Assembly (NCBI RefSeq): GCF_014324365.1
Contig: NZ_QEIG01000028.1
Coordinates: 1 to 64,000, forward strand
Reading direction: 5' to 3'
Length of the DNA: 64,000 nt
From: Algoriphagus sp. AK58
GTDB taxonomy: Bacteria; Bacteroidota; Bacteroidia; Cytophagales; Cyclobacteriaceae
Every line of letters starts with the position of its first letter. Position 1 is the stretch's first letter. Under the pieces are notes generated by a model. The model searched no databases and had not been told where the DNA came from. It was given only the letters and a program-made list of their open reading frames with translations. The position numbers and the translations under genes are program-made. Below, in pieces: positions 1-7,735 of this stretch.

Positions 1-1
1 G

Positions 2-2032
2 GCGACTCAGGATGTGATTGTCAAGGATATTGAGAAACCATCTGTTATTGGCCTTCCATCAAACATTGTAGTATCCAATGACAAGGGCGTCTGTGGAGCT
101 TTGGTAAGCTGGACAGCTCCAACTTCAAGTGATAACTGTTCCGGAAGTACTATTGAACAAACAGCAGGTCCTGCAAGCGGCTCGGTCTTCCCAGTTGGAG
201 AGACTACGGTGACTTATACTGCGACCGATGCTTCCGGCAACACATATTCAGCAAGCTTCACTGTAACGGTGAATGACACGGAGGATCCGATGATTGAGGG
301 AATGCCTGCAAATATCAGCGTAAGCAGTGATGCAGATAAGTGCGGAGCTATTGTAACTTGGACTGCACCAACAGCAAAAGACAACTGTGAGGTCAAAACC
401 TTTACAACCAGTCATGCACCGGGAAGTCTGTTCCCAATTGGAACGACCACTGTGACTTACACTGCAGAGGATATTCATGGAAATGTGCAAACCTCAAGCT
501 TTGATGTGACGGTGACCAATAACGCTCCTTCGAATCTGGTGATCACAGCTCCAATAATTCCTCAAGCAATTGGTACTGTTGTCGATGTCAGCGCAACCTT
601 TGTGGATGAGAATATCAGATATGCTACATGGACTGCATTTGACGGTAATACTGTAACAAAGAGTGAAAGAATAGATGCCACAGGCGCATCAACTGCTTAC
701 TCATTTACTAGTCTTCCTGCCGGGGTTTATACCATCATACTGGAGGTTGAGGATCACTGTGGTTTGAAGGCCAGCCAGCAATTTGAATTTGTGACTGTCT
801 ATGATCCAAACGGTGGGTTTGTGACCGGTGGCGGTTGGATTTACTCCAAGCCAGGGGATTTGAGAACAAATCCAATTGCTGAGGGTAGAGCAAACTTTGG
901 ATTTGTAGCCAAATACAAAACCGGTAAAAATCTGGTGGATCAAGTGGAAGGAAATACCAACTTCCAGTTTAAGGAAGGAGATTTCCACTTCAAGAGTACA
1001 TCTCACGAAAGCATGTCTCTTGTCATCTCAGGAGCAAAAGCTACCTACAGAGGTGTGGGTACAGTCAATGGATTAGGTTCTCATAAATTCATGGTAACCG
1101 CAATTGACGGCGACCTAAGAGGAGAGCTAGACAAGTTTAGAATCAGAGTTTGGGCTAATGGCTCCTCAAGTGATGTCATCTATGACAATGAGTACAGTTT
1201 GGCCGAAAATGCTGAAGCAACAACTCTGTTGGGCGGTGGATCAATTGTAATCCATAAGCCTGCCACTAAAGGCAACAAACGAGTAAGCACCGAACTGATT
1301 ACTGTGGCATGGAACACTCCGGTGGAAACCATCAAGAAGCAGGTGGATCAGATGAGCCTCACTTGGTTTGAAAGCAGAAAGCTGCCAATGACCTTGGATG
1401 CCAGCAACTACGATCCGTTGACTCCTGGATTCTATGAGTTGAAAGCGGATCTGATGGACAATGAGTTCTTTGCTCTGGATGAGCCGATCTCTATTCAAGT
1501 GCTGGTTCAGGATAAGCCAAAAGCTTTGGATATCCTTGTAGATAACAGCAAACTGACTACGGATCTCAAAGCCGGCGATGTGCTTGGAACCCTGAGAACG
1601 ATCGATCCGGTGGATAATATCCATACCTATGGAATCGGGGATCATCCTGATCTCACCATGGATGGTGACAAGCTGATCTGGAAAGGAACCACAGTTCCTG
1701 CACAGTTGAGAGTGACGGTATTCAGCACAGACCGAGCAGGTCAGACGATCAGTAGAGAAATCAGCCTGAGCAGAGAATTGAAGCCGGGAGAATTCTTCCT
1801 GTATCCAAACCCTGCACAGCGTGAGACCAACGTGATGGTAGACCTGGACAGAGAAGCTACCGTAGCGATCAGAATCTATGATGCAGTGGGCCGAATGGTG
1901 GTGGAAAATGAGGCATACCGAGAGGGCAGCTTCACCCAAACCTTTAACTTGGACGGCCTTGCCGCAGGCTTCTATACCGTTCAGGTGAAAGTAGGTGACA
2001 TGGTGATGACCAAGCGACTGATCAAAAGGTAA
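2..2032 (+). CDS. HYR-repeat surface protein with T9SS C-terminal sorting domain (5' partial)
   Basis: The reading frame is open to the left edge, so the N-terminus lies outside the window; the first GTG inside (position 14) is not the true start. At least two HYR modules of about 80 residues come first, each with the pattern P-x-I-x-G-x-P-x-N-I, paired cysteines (CGA...DNC) and a T-T-V-T-Y-T-A-x-D motif. A region with GGGWIYS, ANFGF and FRIRVW...YDNEY resembles the post-COAP-1 module. The last 75 residues (FFLYPNPA, then a Gly-Phe-Tyr-Thr-Val motif and MTKRLIKR) form a type A T9SS sorting domain, which is known to direct outer-membrane secretion and be cleaved off. Role is probably cell-surface adhesion or matrix; the ligand is unknown. 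A strong terminator follows directly. Confidence 0.9.
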   Translation, partial: ATQDVIVKDIEKPSVIGLPSNIVVSNDKGVCGALVSWTAPTSSDNCSGSTIEQTAGPASGSVFPVGETTVTYTATDASGNTYSASFTVTVNDTEDPMIEGMPANISVSSDADKCGAIVTWTAPTAKDNCEVKTFTTSHAPGSLFPIGTTTVTYTAEDIHGNVQTSSFDVTVTNNAPSNLVITAPIIPQAIGTVVDVSATFVDENIRYATWTAFDGNTVTKSERIDATGASTAYSFTSLPAGVYTIILEVEDHCGLKASQQFEFVTVYDPNGGFVTGGGWIYSKPGDLRTNPIAEGRANFGFVAKYKTGKNLVDQVEGNTNFQFKEGDFHFKSTSHESMSLVISGAKATYRGVGTVNGLGSHKFMVTAIDGDLRGELDKFRIRVWANGSSSDVIYDNEYSLAENAEATTLLGGGSIVIHKPATKGNKRVSTELITVAWNTPVETIKKQVDQMSLTWFESRKLPMTLDASNYDPLTPGFYELKADLMDNEFFALDEPISIQVLVQDKPKALDILVDNSKLTTDLKAGDVLGTLRTIDPVDNIHTYGIGDHPDLTMDGDKLIWKGTTVPAQLRVTVFSTDRAGQTISREISLSRELKPGEFFLYPNPAQRETNVMVDLDREATVAIRIYDAVGRMVVENEAYREGSFTQTFNLDGLAAGFYTVQVKVGDMVMTKRLIKR

Positions 2033-2055
2033 TCACTGAGGTTGTATGATAAATC

Positions 2056-2090
2056 AAAAATCCCGCTTCGTCATGAGGCGGGATTTTTTT
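2056..2090 (+). terminator. Intrinsic terminator of the HYR-repeat gene
   Basis: A 9-bp GC-rich stem (TCCCGCTTC with GAGGCGGGA, one G-U pair, 5-nt loop) is preceded by five A and followed by seven T. It lies 24 nt after the stop codon. Confidence 0.85.
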
Positions 2091-2126
2091 TCTGAAAGTC
2101 TCAAAAAAAACAGAAGATTGGATTAG

Positions 2127-2155
2127 ACCTGTCAGGTTTTCAAAACCTGACAGGT
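2127..2155. repeat. Palindrome with GGTTTTCAAAACC core, copy 1
   Basis: Two perfect 14-bp arms (ACCTGTCAGGTTTT and its complement) flank a single C. Related palindromes with the same core but different, compensated outer arms occur at 5128, 21136 and 43101, with more distant relatives at 5379 and 43051. Confidence 0.85.
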
Positions 2156-2440
2156 GTTTTTACAATTTCATGGCTGTGGGTGAACCCCTCAATTCATCTA
2201 AGCTTTGTAAGTCACATGCTAACAGATAAAACGGTTTTTAGCGATAAAGAAAGGAAGCCACAAATGGAATGGACTCCAAAAAGTTAAACTTTATCTTTCT
2301 GTGTTCTCAAAAGAGATTTCTCACCCCAATTACCTCAGGAATACATTCAAAGAATGGATTTCCAAAAACAAGTTCCCGGTGTTTCCTGTGGTTTAAGTCC
2401 TCTGAGTTCACGGCGACTTAGCGGTGAATAAACCTGTAAA

Positions 2441-3991
2441 TCAATTCCCAAAAACCTCCTTGATCGCTTCCAGGTAGCTGAATCCATGTCCTTCGGTAGG
2501 CTCGATATAGTTGCCTTCCAAGTATTCATTCCAACAGCAAATCATCACAGTATTGCCGTTGGTGGCGCGGTATTTTTGGGAGATGGCTTGAGCTTCTTTG
2601 AGCTTGGCAGTAAACGAAGTCTTGTCGCTATGGACCAGGTCTTTGTAGGGCTCTGAAGGAAATCCGCTTGTTTGAGGCCAAGTTCCACCCGCAGGTCTCA
2701 TATCCCAACCCATGGCCACAGGAACTTGATATTCAAAATCGGGATCATTTTTAAACTGCTCCGACCATCGATTCCAATGTCTTCGGTAGGTTTCCCGCAT
2801 GTCGGCATAGGAACGGTTGTCTTTTTCCATATAGTTGTGGTACACATAAGCAGTCATTCCTTCGAATCCCATTCCTTTGAGTCTGGGGACATATTCCTGC
2901 AAAAGCTGACGTTTTTGGTAAGTACCGCCCTCCCAAGGACGATTGGGATTTTTGGCTCTCCAAAGAGTGGGAAGTCCATACATGCGTTCACGCTCCAGCA
3001 TGGGACCTGCCATCACTGCGATAAATTTGATTCCGGGCAATCCGGCTTTTTTGGCTGTGGCCTGAGAAAGCTCCAGTAAATCGTTCATCTTCAGGCCATA
3101 GGAGGCAGCTCTTGATTCTGTATCTTGGGGAAAATAAAAGTACACCACGGGTCTGCCATCGGCTTCTTTCAGATAATCCTCCCTGCTGAAATATTGATCA
3201 ATCCAGAGTTGGGTGATTTTTTCGTGAACCTTCAGGTAGAGCGCCTTGTCAGGCTTTTCCCCGGGATAATTCGCATTTCGGGCCAATTCCTCAGGCGAAC
3301 CCACTTTCAGCCACAGCATCCAGCGTTCGTGGCTATCGTCGCACCAGTTGATGGCAAATTTTAACTGCTCCTCTTTGGGTAGCTTGGCATTTTCTGCCAA
3401 AAGCACCTCCAACTGATCACCCCATTCCACCAGTCCGGGGACAGCTACCCGGCCGTCCCGATTGGGGTCGATTGTCCAACCTTGAGGATAATAGATTTTT
3501 GACTGAGGGCCAAAATACAGGTGATAATAGTAATGTCTTCCAAAAAACCAATCGTATGCAAAAAAATCTATCCCGTAGCTTTTCATGTATTGAAGTTGCT
3601 TGCGAGCCACCTCGGGGTCAGTTCGGGAGTAAAAACCCTTAAGTTCAGCAATCGGTTTCCTATTCAGATAAGGACCTTCGTAAGGATATCGGGAATTATA
3701 AATTCTTCCCTTTGGCCCCCAGGTTCCTGTATTTTGAAGGTTGGCACAATCCGCAGGATTTTGAAGGCAAGACCAAAAGCTATCCCGGTCCACATTTGGA
3801 TCAGGGGAAGTATTCCAGGAAGGCATAAAATAAACGCCCACCTGTTCTTCCGAGTTATTGAAATCTTGATCGATAGAAAAAGAAAGTGGTCCAGCGTGCT
3901 GTAGATTTTGAGGTTTAGACTCAGTTCGTGTACAAGAGCTCTGAACGCAGGTCAAAACCACCAACAGACTAATCAACAAAAAGCTTTTCAT
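2441..3991 (-). CDS. WbsX / GH99-like domain lipoprotein
   Basis: 516 residues with a hydrophobic N-terminus ending in VQSSC, probably a lipoprotein signal with Cys20 as the lipidated residue. The rest matches the WbsX-like (GH99-related) TIM-barrel family: VGVYFMPSWN near residue 51, GIDFFAYDWFFG near 140, and a C-terminal WNEYLEGNYIEPTEGHGFSY that corresponds to the family's W-N-E-W-x-E-G-x-x-x-E-P signature. Such proteins act on mannose-containing or capsular-type glycans, but substrate and catalysis are not established for this group. It stands alone: its 3' neighbour is convergent and the upstream GNAT gene is 76 nt away. Surface or periplasmic glycan hydrolysis is my inference. Confidence 0.75.
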   Translation of the reverse strand: MKSFLLISLLVVLTCVQSSCTRTESKPQNLQHAGPLSFSIDQDFNNSEEQVGVYFMPSWNTSPDPNVDRDSFWSCLQNPADCANLQNTGTWGPKGRIYNSRYPYEGPYLNRKPIAELKGFYSRTDPEVARKQLQYMKSYGIDFFAYDWFFGRHYYYHLYFGPQSKIYYPQGWTIDPNRDGRVAVPGLVEWGDQLEVLLAENAKLPKEEQLKFAINWCDDSHERWMLWLKVGSPEELARNANYPGEKPDKALYLKVHEKITQLWIDQYFSREDYLKEADGRPVVYFYFPQDTESRAASYGLKMNDLLELSQATAKKAGLPGIKFIAVMAGPMLERERMYGLPTLWRAKNPNRPWEGGTYQKRQLLQEYVPRLKGMGFEGMTAYVYHNYMEKDNRSYADMRETYRRHWNRWSEQFKNDPDFEYQVPVAMGWDMRPAGGTWPQTSGFPSEPYKDLVHSDKTSFTAKLKEAQAISQKYRATNGNTVMICCWNEYLEGNYIEPTEGHGFSYLEAIKEVFGN

Positions 3992-4067
3992 TCTTTTTAA
4001 AATTTAGAGTATTTACCAAGGTAAGGTTTGGGATAAAAACGAGGAGAAGTCAATCTATCATCAGAAA

Positions 4068-4616
4068 TCAGATCAGATTTTTTCTCAATATCTGAATATT
4101 CCGATATTCCGGGATCATCTGCTCAAAATCCAAGGTATAAGTCAGCACGTGCTCAAACCCGTTTTTTTCATAAAAGCGCTTGGCCTGAGGCTGACATTCC
4201 ATGGCCTCGAGCCAAATAGAATCCAGCTTATTTTCTTTGGCCACTTGTTCGCAATGCTGCATCAGAAGAGGAGCTAGGCCTTTTCCGTGAGCTTTGGGAT
4301 GCAGGTAAAGCCGGTGAAGTTTCATGGCATTGGGGATTTCGATTTCTCGCGGAGAGAAGGGAAAGTCATATTTTAAAATACCGATTTTTTCGCCTTGCAA
4401 TTCCACAAAGAAATAGTGACTTCTACTTCGGGAAAGTTCTTTCAAAACCGTTTCTGGACGATAAATCAAATCCACATACCAATCTCCCTCGTCATACCAG
4501 ATATATCGGTAACTCGCCCGGTAGACTTCATCCATTAGCCTGTAAAGTGTAGGTTGGTCCTGAGGATGAATCGGGTTTAAGACCAAATTCATGGAAGAGT
4601 CAAGAATGGTTTTCAT
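4068..4616 (-). CDS. GNAT-family N-acetyltransferase
   Basis: 182 residues, the usual size for a single GNAT domain. The acetyl-CoA binding loop is visible as LYLHPKAHGKGLAPLLMQ near residues 100-118 (R/Q-x-x-G-x-G/A type), followed by a conserved C-terminal segment QPQAKRFYEKNGFEHV, the typical A-x-x-F-Y-x-x-x-G-F motif. No signal peptide, so cytoplasmic. The substrate cannot be told from the sequence. A second in-frame ATG at codon 9 is a possible alternative start. Confidence 0.85.
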   Translation of the reverse strand: MKTILDSSMNLVLNPIHPQDQPTLYRLMDEVYRASYRYIWYDEGDWYVDLIYRPETVLKELSRSRSHYFFVELQGEKIGILKYDFPFSPREIEIPNAMKLHRLYLHPKAHGKGLAPLLMQHCEQVAKENKLDSIWLEAMECQPQAKRFYEKNGFEHVLTYTLDFEQMIPEYRNIQILRKNLI

Positions 4617-4667
4617 GGCCTAAAAATAGAGAAGAGATGGGGAATTCTTGAATGCTGGCCTTCTGTT

Positions 4668-4731
4668 GTCCTGCTTTTCTGAAAGCAGGACTGATTGTAA
4701 ATAGAGAATCCTGCTTCTGGAGAAGCAGGAT
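4668..4731. repeat. Twin-hairpin repeat, copy A
   Basis: Two adjacent hairpins, GTCCTGCTTT/AAAGCAGGAC at 4668-4691 and ATCCTGCTTCT/AGAAGCAGGAT at 4708-4731. The same pair in the same order recurs at 5213-5271, so the two copies flank the small gene at 4772-5065. Confidence 0.8.
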
Positions 4732-4771
4732 ATCTTAGGGTTGTTTTTTCATTCAAACAAAACAGGGAAAA

Positions 4772-5065
4772 CTACCGCAGCTTGTCCACCATTTCCTCGG
4801 TGATTTCATCGGCATACACACCATAGGAATTGACAAGGACGCCCTTTAATTCGCCATCCAAGGATGAGATCGCATACAAAATGGCTTCGTCTGAGGGATT
4901 CGTATTGCCTTCAAAACGGAAGGTTTTGTCTACTTCAAACTGGTGGGGAAGGAGGCAAACATCTCCGCAAATCAAACTGTCAAAGCGAATATTGAAGTCT
5001 TCTGTATACCCCTCTTTTCGGAGTTTTTCCAAAGTTTCGACGAGTGTAGGTTCGAAGTTTTCCAT
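4772..5065 (-). CDS. Small conserved Bacteroidota protein (often named phosphoribosylpyrophosphate synthetase)
   Basis: 97 residues, acidic and soluble, beginning MENFEPTLVETLEKLRKEGY. The layout LxxLRKEGYTEDFN...RFEG...DEAILYAISS...KGVLVNSYGVYADE is that of a short conserved family in Bacteroidota which databases tend to label phosphoribosylpyrophosphate synthetase. Nothing in it resembles the PRPP synthetase fold or its PRPP-binding loop, and at under 100 residues it cannot be that enzyme, so I treat the name as a propagated error. Function unknown. It sits between the two copies of the twin-hairpin repeat. Confidence 0.8.
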   Translation of the reverse strand: MENFEPTLVETLEKLRKEGYTEDFNIRFDSLICGDVCLLPHQFEVDKTFRFEGNTNPSDEAILYAISSLDGELKGVLVNSYGVYADEITEEMVDKLR

Positions 5066-5127
5066 GGCTAAATTGAATTTGGTGCAGTAGATGAAGTTAC
5101 AATTTTTTAGCCAGAGGAATGACCTTT

Positions 5128-5144
5128 GGGGTTTTCAAAACCCC
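5128..5144. repeat. Palindrome with GGTTTTCAAAACC core, copy 2
   Basis: GGGGTTTTCAAAACCCC, with imperfect continuation of the arms (ACCTTT on the left, GAAGAT on the right). Confidence 0.75.
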
Positions 5145-5212
5145 GAAGATCTTTGATTCAGAAAAAAACTTCGATTACGGCACGGAGCACTCAAAAGTTA
5201 TCTCCGTCGTTT

Positions 5213-5271
5213 TCCTGCTTTTCCGAAAACAGGACTTGTAAAAAAAAATCCTGCTTCTCCAGAAGCAGGAT
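5213..5271. repeat. Twin-hairpin repeat, copy B
   Basis: Hairpins at 5213-5234 (TCCTGCTTTTCC with imperfect partner) and 5248-5271 (ATCCTGCTTCT/AGAAGCAGGAT). The second hairpin differs from copy A only in the two loop-proximal bases (GG versus CC). Confidence 0.8.
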
Positions 5272-5378
5272 GACAGTCACTTCATTGATAAGCCTATGTG
5301 TCTCTTGGTGTTCTTCGTGGTAAAAAAGAAAAAACCTTCGAGTACACTAAGGCGCACTCAAAGGTCAGTAAAGATTCA

Positions 5379-5409
5379 AACCTTCGAGGTTTGGAAAACC
5401 TCAAAGGTT
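5379..5409. repeat. Imperfect palindrome overlapping the transketolase stop
   Basis: AACCTTCGAGGTTT...AAAACCTCAAAGGTT, a looser relative of the GGTTTTCAAAACC family. Its right end covers the stop codon of the transketolase C-terminal subunit gene, so it could also act as that operon's 3' hairpin. Confidence 0.6.
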
Positions 5410-6370
5410 ATTTACGTGCCAAAGCTCTTTTCGCAGCCTTCACAATATTTTCAGCATTTAAGCCGTATTTCTCCAGCAATTGGGTTGGGGTTCCTGACTC
5501 ACCGAAGCTGTCGTTTACACCCACATACTCTAATGGCGCAGGATTGTGACGAATCAAAGTTTGAGCAATGCTGTCACCCAAACCACCATTGATCTGATGC
5601 TCTTCGGCGGATACCGCACAGCCGGTCTTTTTCACTGATTCCAAGATCGCTTCTTCATCCAAAGGTTTGATCGTATGGATATTGATTACCTCGGCATGGA
5701 TACCTTCCTGGCGTAGCATGGCTTCTGCCACTACGGCTTCCCATACAAGGTGTCCGGTAGCAAAGATGGTCACATCTTTGCCATCGATCATTTTCCATGC
5801 TTTTCCGATCTCAAACTTCTGATCTGCGGGAGTGAAGATTGGCCAGCTTGGGCGTCCAAATCTTAAGTAAACAGGCCCTTCGTGCTCTGCAATCGCCAAG
5901 GTCGCTGCCTTGGTCTGATTGTAATCACAAGGGTTGATCACTGTCATGTGAGGCAGCATTTTCATCATCCCTAAGTCCTCCAGAATCTGGTGGGTAGCAC
6001 CGTCTTCTCCAAGCGTCAAACCTGCGTGTGATGCACAGATTTTTACGTTTTTATCGGAATAGGCCACGGATTGACGGATTTGGTCATAGACTCGGCCGGT
6101 GGCAAAATTGGCAAAAGTGCCTGCAAATGGGATTTTACCTCCGATGGCCATACCAGCTGCCAAGCCGATCATATTCGCTTCTGCAATTCCAGTTTGGAAA
6201 AAACGATCAGGAAATTCTTTTTGGAAGTCGCCCATTTTTAGGGATCCAATTAAGTCAGCGCAAAGGCCCACTACATTGGGATTTCTTCTTCCTGCTTCGA
6301 GGAAGCCGTCACCGAAACCGGAACGGGTATCTTTTTTTTCTGTATAGGTAAATTTTAAGTCTAAGCTCAT
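5408..6370 (-). CDS. Transketolase, C-terminal subunit
   Basis: 320 residues, matching the pyrimidine-binding plus C-terminal domains of transketolase. Seen are FADLIGSLKMGDF-like N-terminal text, the cofactor region FQTGIAEANMIGLAAGMA near residue 60, and the C-terminal domain with EEHQINGGLGDSIAQ near residue 260. Together with the gene immediately upstream (24 nt away) it makes a two-chain enzyme that transfers two-carbon ketol units in the non-oxidative pentose phosphate pathway. The gap and separate start show a genuine split gene rather than a frameshift; split transketolases of about 280 plus 320 residues are a known form. Confidence 0.93.
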   Translation of the reverse strand: MSLDLKFTYTEKKDTRSGFGDGFLEAGRRNPNVVGLCADLIGSLKMGDFQKEFPDRFFQTGIAEANMIGLAAGMAIGGKIPFAGTFANFATGRVYDQIRQSVAYSDKNVKICASHAGLTLGEDGATHQILEDLGMMKMLPHMTVINPCDYNQTKAATLAIAEHEGPVYLRFGRPSWPIFTPADQKFEIGKAWKMIDGKDVTIFATGHLVWEAVVAEAMLRQEGIHAEVINIHTIKPLDEEAILESVKKTGCAVSAEEHQINGGLGDSIAQTLIRHNPAPLEYVGVNDSFGESGTPTQLLEKYGLNAENIVKAAKRALARK

Positions 6371-6394
6371 CTTCGTGTCTTTTGGGATGGGAAA

Positions 6395-7246
6395 TCAATA
6401 ATCACCGAGGGTTTCTTCCAATTGACCCAAGGCCTTGGCCAATTGCTCGTCGTTGGGAGGTGAACCGTGCCACTTGTGTGTACCTACCATGAAGTCCACA
6501 CCGTAGCCCATTTCGGTGTAGAGCAAGTTCATCACCGGCTTTCCTTTTCCGGTCAACGACTTCGCCAATTCCAAACCTTCGATGACAGACTTAAGGTCAT
6601 TCCCGTTTTTCGTCTCGATGACTTCCCAGCCAAAAGCTTCCCATTTGGCTTTCAGATTTTTCAGGTCCATGACTTTGGTAGTCGGACCATCGATCTGCTG
6701 ACCATTGTAATCTACCGTAGCAATCAAATTGTCCACTCCATAATGTGCTGCATACATGGCTGCTTCCCATACTTGACCTTCCTGTAACTCACCGTCTCCC
6801 ATCAAGAGGTACACAAGCTTGTCATCTCCATTGAGTTTTTTGGCTTGAGCGGTACCTATTGCTACCGAAAGACCTTGACCCAGGGAACCGGAAGCTACTC
6901 GAATACCCGGAAGGTGCTCGTGGGTGGCAGGGTGACCCTGAAGTCTGGAGTTCAGTTTACGGAAGGTTTTCAGTTCTTCAACCGGGAAATAGCCACTTCT
7001 TGCCAAGACCGAATACCATCCGGCAGATAAGTGACCATTGGAAAGGAAGAAAAGGTCTTCACCTTTTCCATCCATCTGAAAATCCGGATTGTGATGAAGC
7101 TGATCAAAGTACAGTGCGACGAAAAATTCAGCACAACCCAGGGGAGCACCCGGGTGCCCTGACTGAACGGCATGTACCATTCTCAGCACATCTCTTCGCA
7201 GCTGTGTGCAGATTTTTTGGAGTTCTTCAATTGATTGTTTTTTCAT
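6395..7246 (-). CDS. Transketolase, N-terminal subunit
   Basis: 283 residues with the thiamine diphosphate domain: catalytic-region HPGAPLGCAE near residue 30, GHLSAGWYS near 70, and the TPP/Mg motif GDGELQEGQVWEAAMYAA ending in N near residues 150-180. It supplies the N-terminal half of a heteromeric transketolase with the downstream gene. The start is 9 nt after the stop of bcp, so bcp-tktN-tktC look like one transcript. Cytoplasmic, central carbon metabolism. Confidence 0.93.
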   Translation of the reverse strand: MKKQSIEELQKICTQLRRDVLRMVHAVQSGHPGAPLGCAEFFVALYFDQLHHNPDFQMDGKGEDLFFLSNGHLSAGWYSVLARSGYFPVEELKTFRKLNSRLQGHPATHEHLPGIRVASGSLGQGLSVAIGTAQAKKLNGDDKLVYLLMGDGELQEGQVWEAAMYAAHYGVDNLIATVDYNGQQIDGPTTKVMDLKNLKAKWEAFGWEVIETKNGNDLKSVIEGLELAKSLTGKGKPVMNLLYTEMGYGVDFMVGTHKWHGSPPNDEQLAKALGQLEETLGDY

Positions 7247-7255
7247 TAGCTAGGT

Positions 7256-7705
7256 TTACTTTAGGATTTGAGCAGTATGGTTTTTGGTATCGACTTTCTC
7301 GATAATTTCGGCAATTTTCCCCTGCTCATCGATCACAAAGGTGGTTCTGGCAGTTCCCATATACTTACGGCCATACATGGATTTTTCAACCCAAGTGCCA
7401 AAAGCCTCATGAACCTTGAGATCTGTATCCGCGATCAAAGGAAAGGGGAGGTTTTGCTTTTCTATAAATTTCTTGTGCGATTTTTCATCATCCGAGCTGA
7501 TTCCCAAAACTACGTAGCCGGCTTTTAATAATGCATCGTAGTTGTCCCTCAGGTTACAAGCTTGAGCGGTGCAACCCGGAGTGGCGTCTTTGGGATAAAA
7601 GTAAAGGATTACTTTTTTACCTCTGTAGTCGGAAAGCTTGATAGTAGCTCCGGTTTCAATTTTTGCTTCGAATTCAGGTGCCAATTGGCCTACTTCTAGT
7701 GACAT
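7256..7705 (-). CDS. bcp: Thioredoxin-dependent thiol peroxidase (BCP-type peroxiredoxin)
   Basis: 149 residues. The peroxiredoxin active site DATPGCTAQACNLRD near residues 40-54 has the peroxidatic Cys in PGCT and a second Cys five residues on (C-x4-C), the atypical two-Cys arrangement of BCP/PrxQ. GISSDDEKSHKKF and LPFPLIADTD are family blocks. It reduces hydrogen peroxide and organic hydroperoxides with thioredoxin as donor. First gene of the bcp-transketolase operon; the upstream M23 gene ends 30 nt away, so read-through from it is possible. Confidence 0.95.
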   Translation of the reverse strand: MSLEVGQLAPEFEAKIETGATIKLSDYRGKKVILYFYPKDATPGCTAQACNLRDNYDALLKAGYVVLGISSDDEKSHKKFIEKQNLPFPLIADTDLKVHEAFGTWVEKSMYGRKYMGTARTTFVIDEQGKIAEIIEKVDTKNHTAQILK

Positions 7706-7735
7706 TGTGTTGTTGATTTAAGAATGGAACAAGAA

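Larger units (their letters stand above)
2033..2440. other. Gene-free stretch between convergent genes
   Basis: Holds the terminator above and a perfect palindrome at 2127-2155. Its right half carries degenerate phrases near 2397-2430 (TGAGTTCACGGCGACTTAGC) that resemble the GCAAAG/CACAAAG repeats around 35 kb. No convincing ORF was seen on either strand. Confidence 0.6.
5066..5407. other. Repeat-filled gene-free stretch
   Basis: Contains the GGGGTTTTCAAAACCCC palindrome (5128-5144), twin-hairpin copy B (5213-5271) and degenerate text at 5295-5365 (GTGTCTCTTGGTGTTCTTCG, then CACTAAGGCGCACTCAAAGG) of the same style as the repeats around the GxxExxY gene near 35 kb. The short ORFs here are read through repeats and look spurious. 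Confidence 0.65.

Noticed and set aside
1241-1939. 232-codon minus-strand ORF inside the HYR/T9SS gene
   Set aside because: Antisense to a strongly supported gene, cysteine/histidine-rich with no signal peptide or family motif.
5408-7246. Frameshifted transketolase
   Set aside because: The two parts have separate starts, stops and a 24-nt gap, and each has the normal length of known split transketolase subunits.
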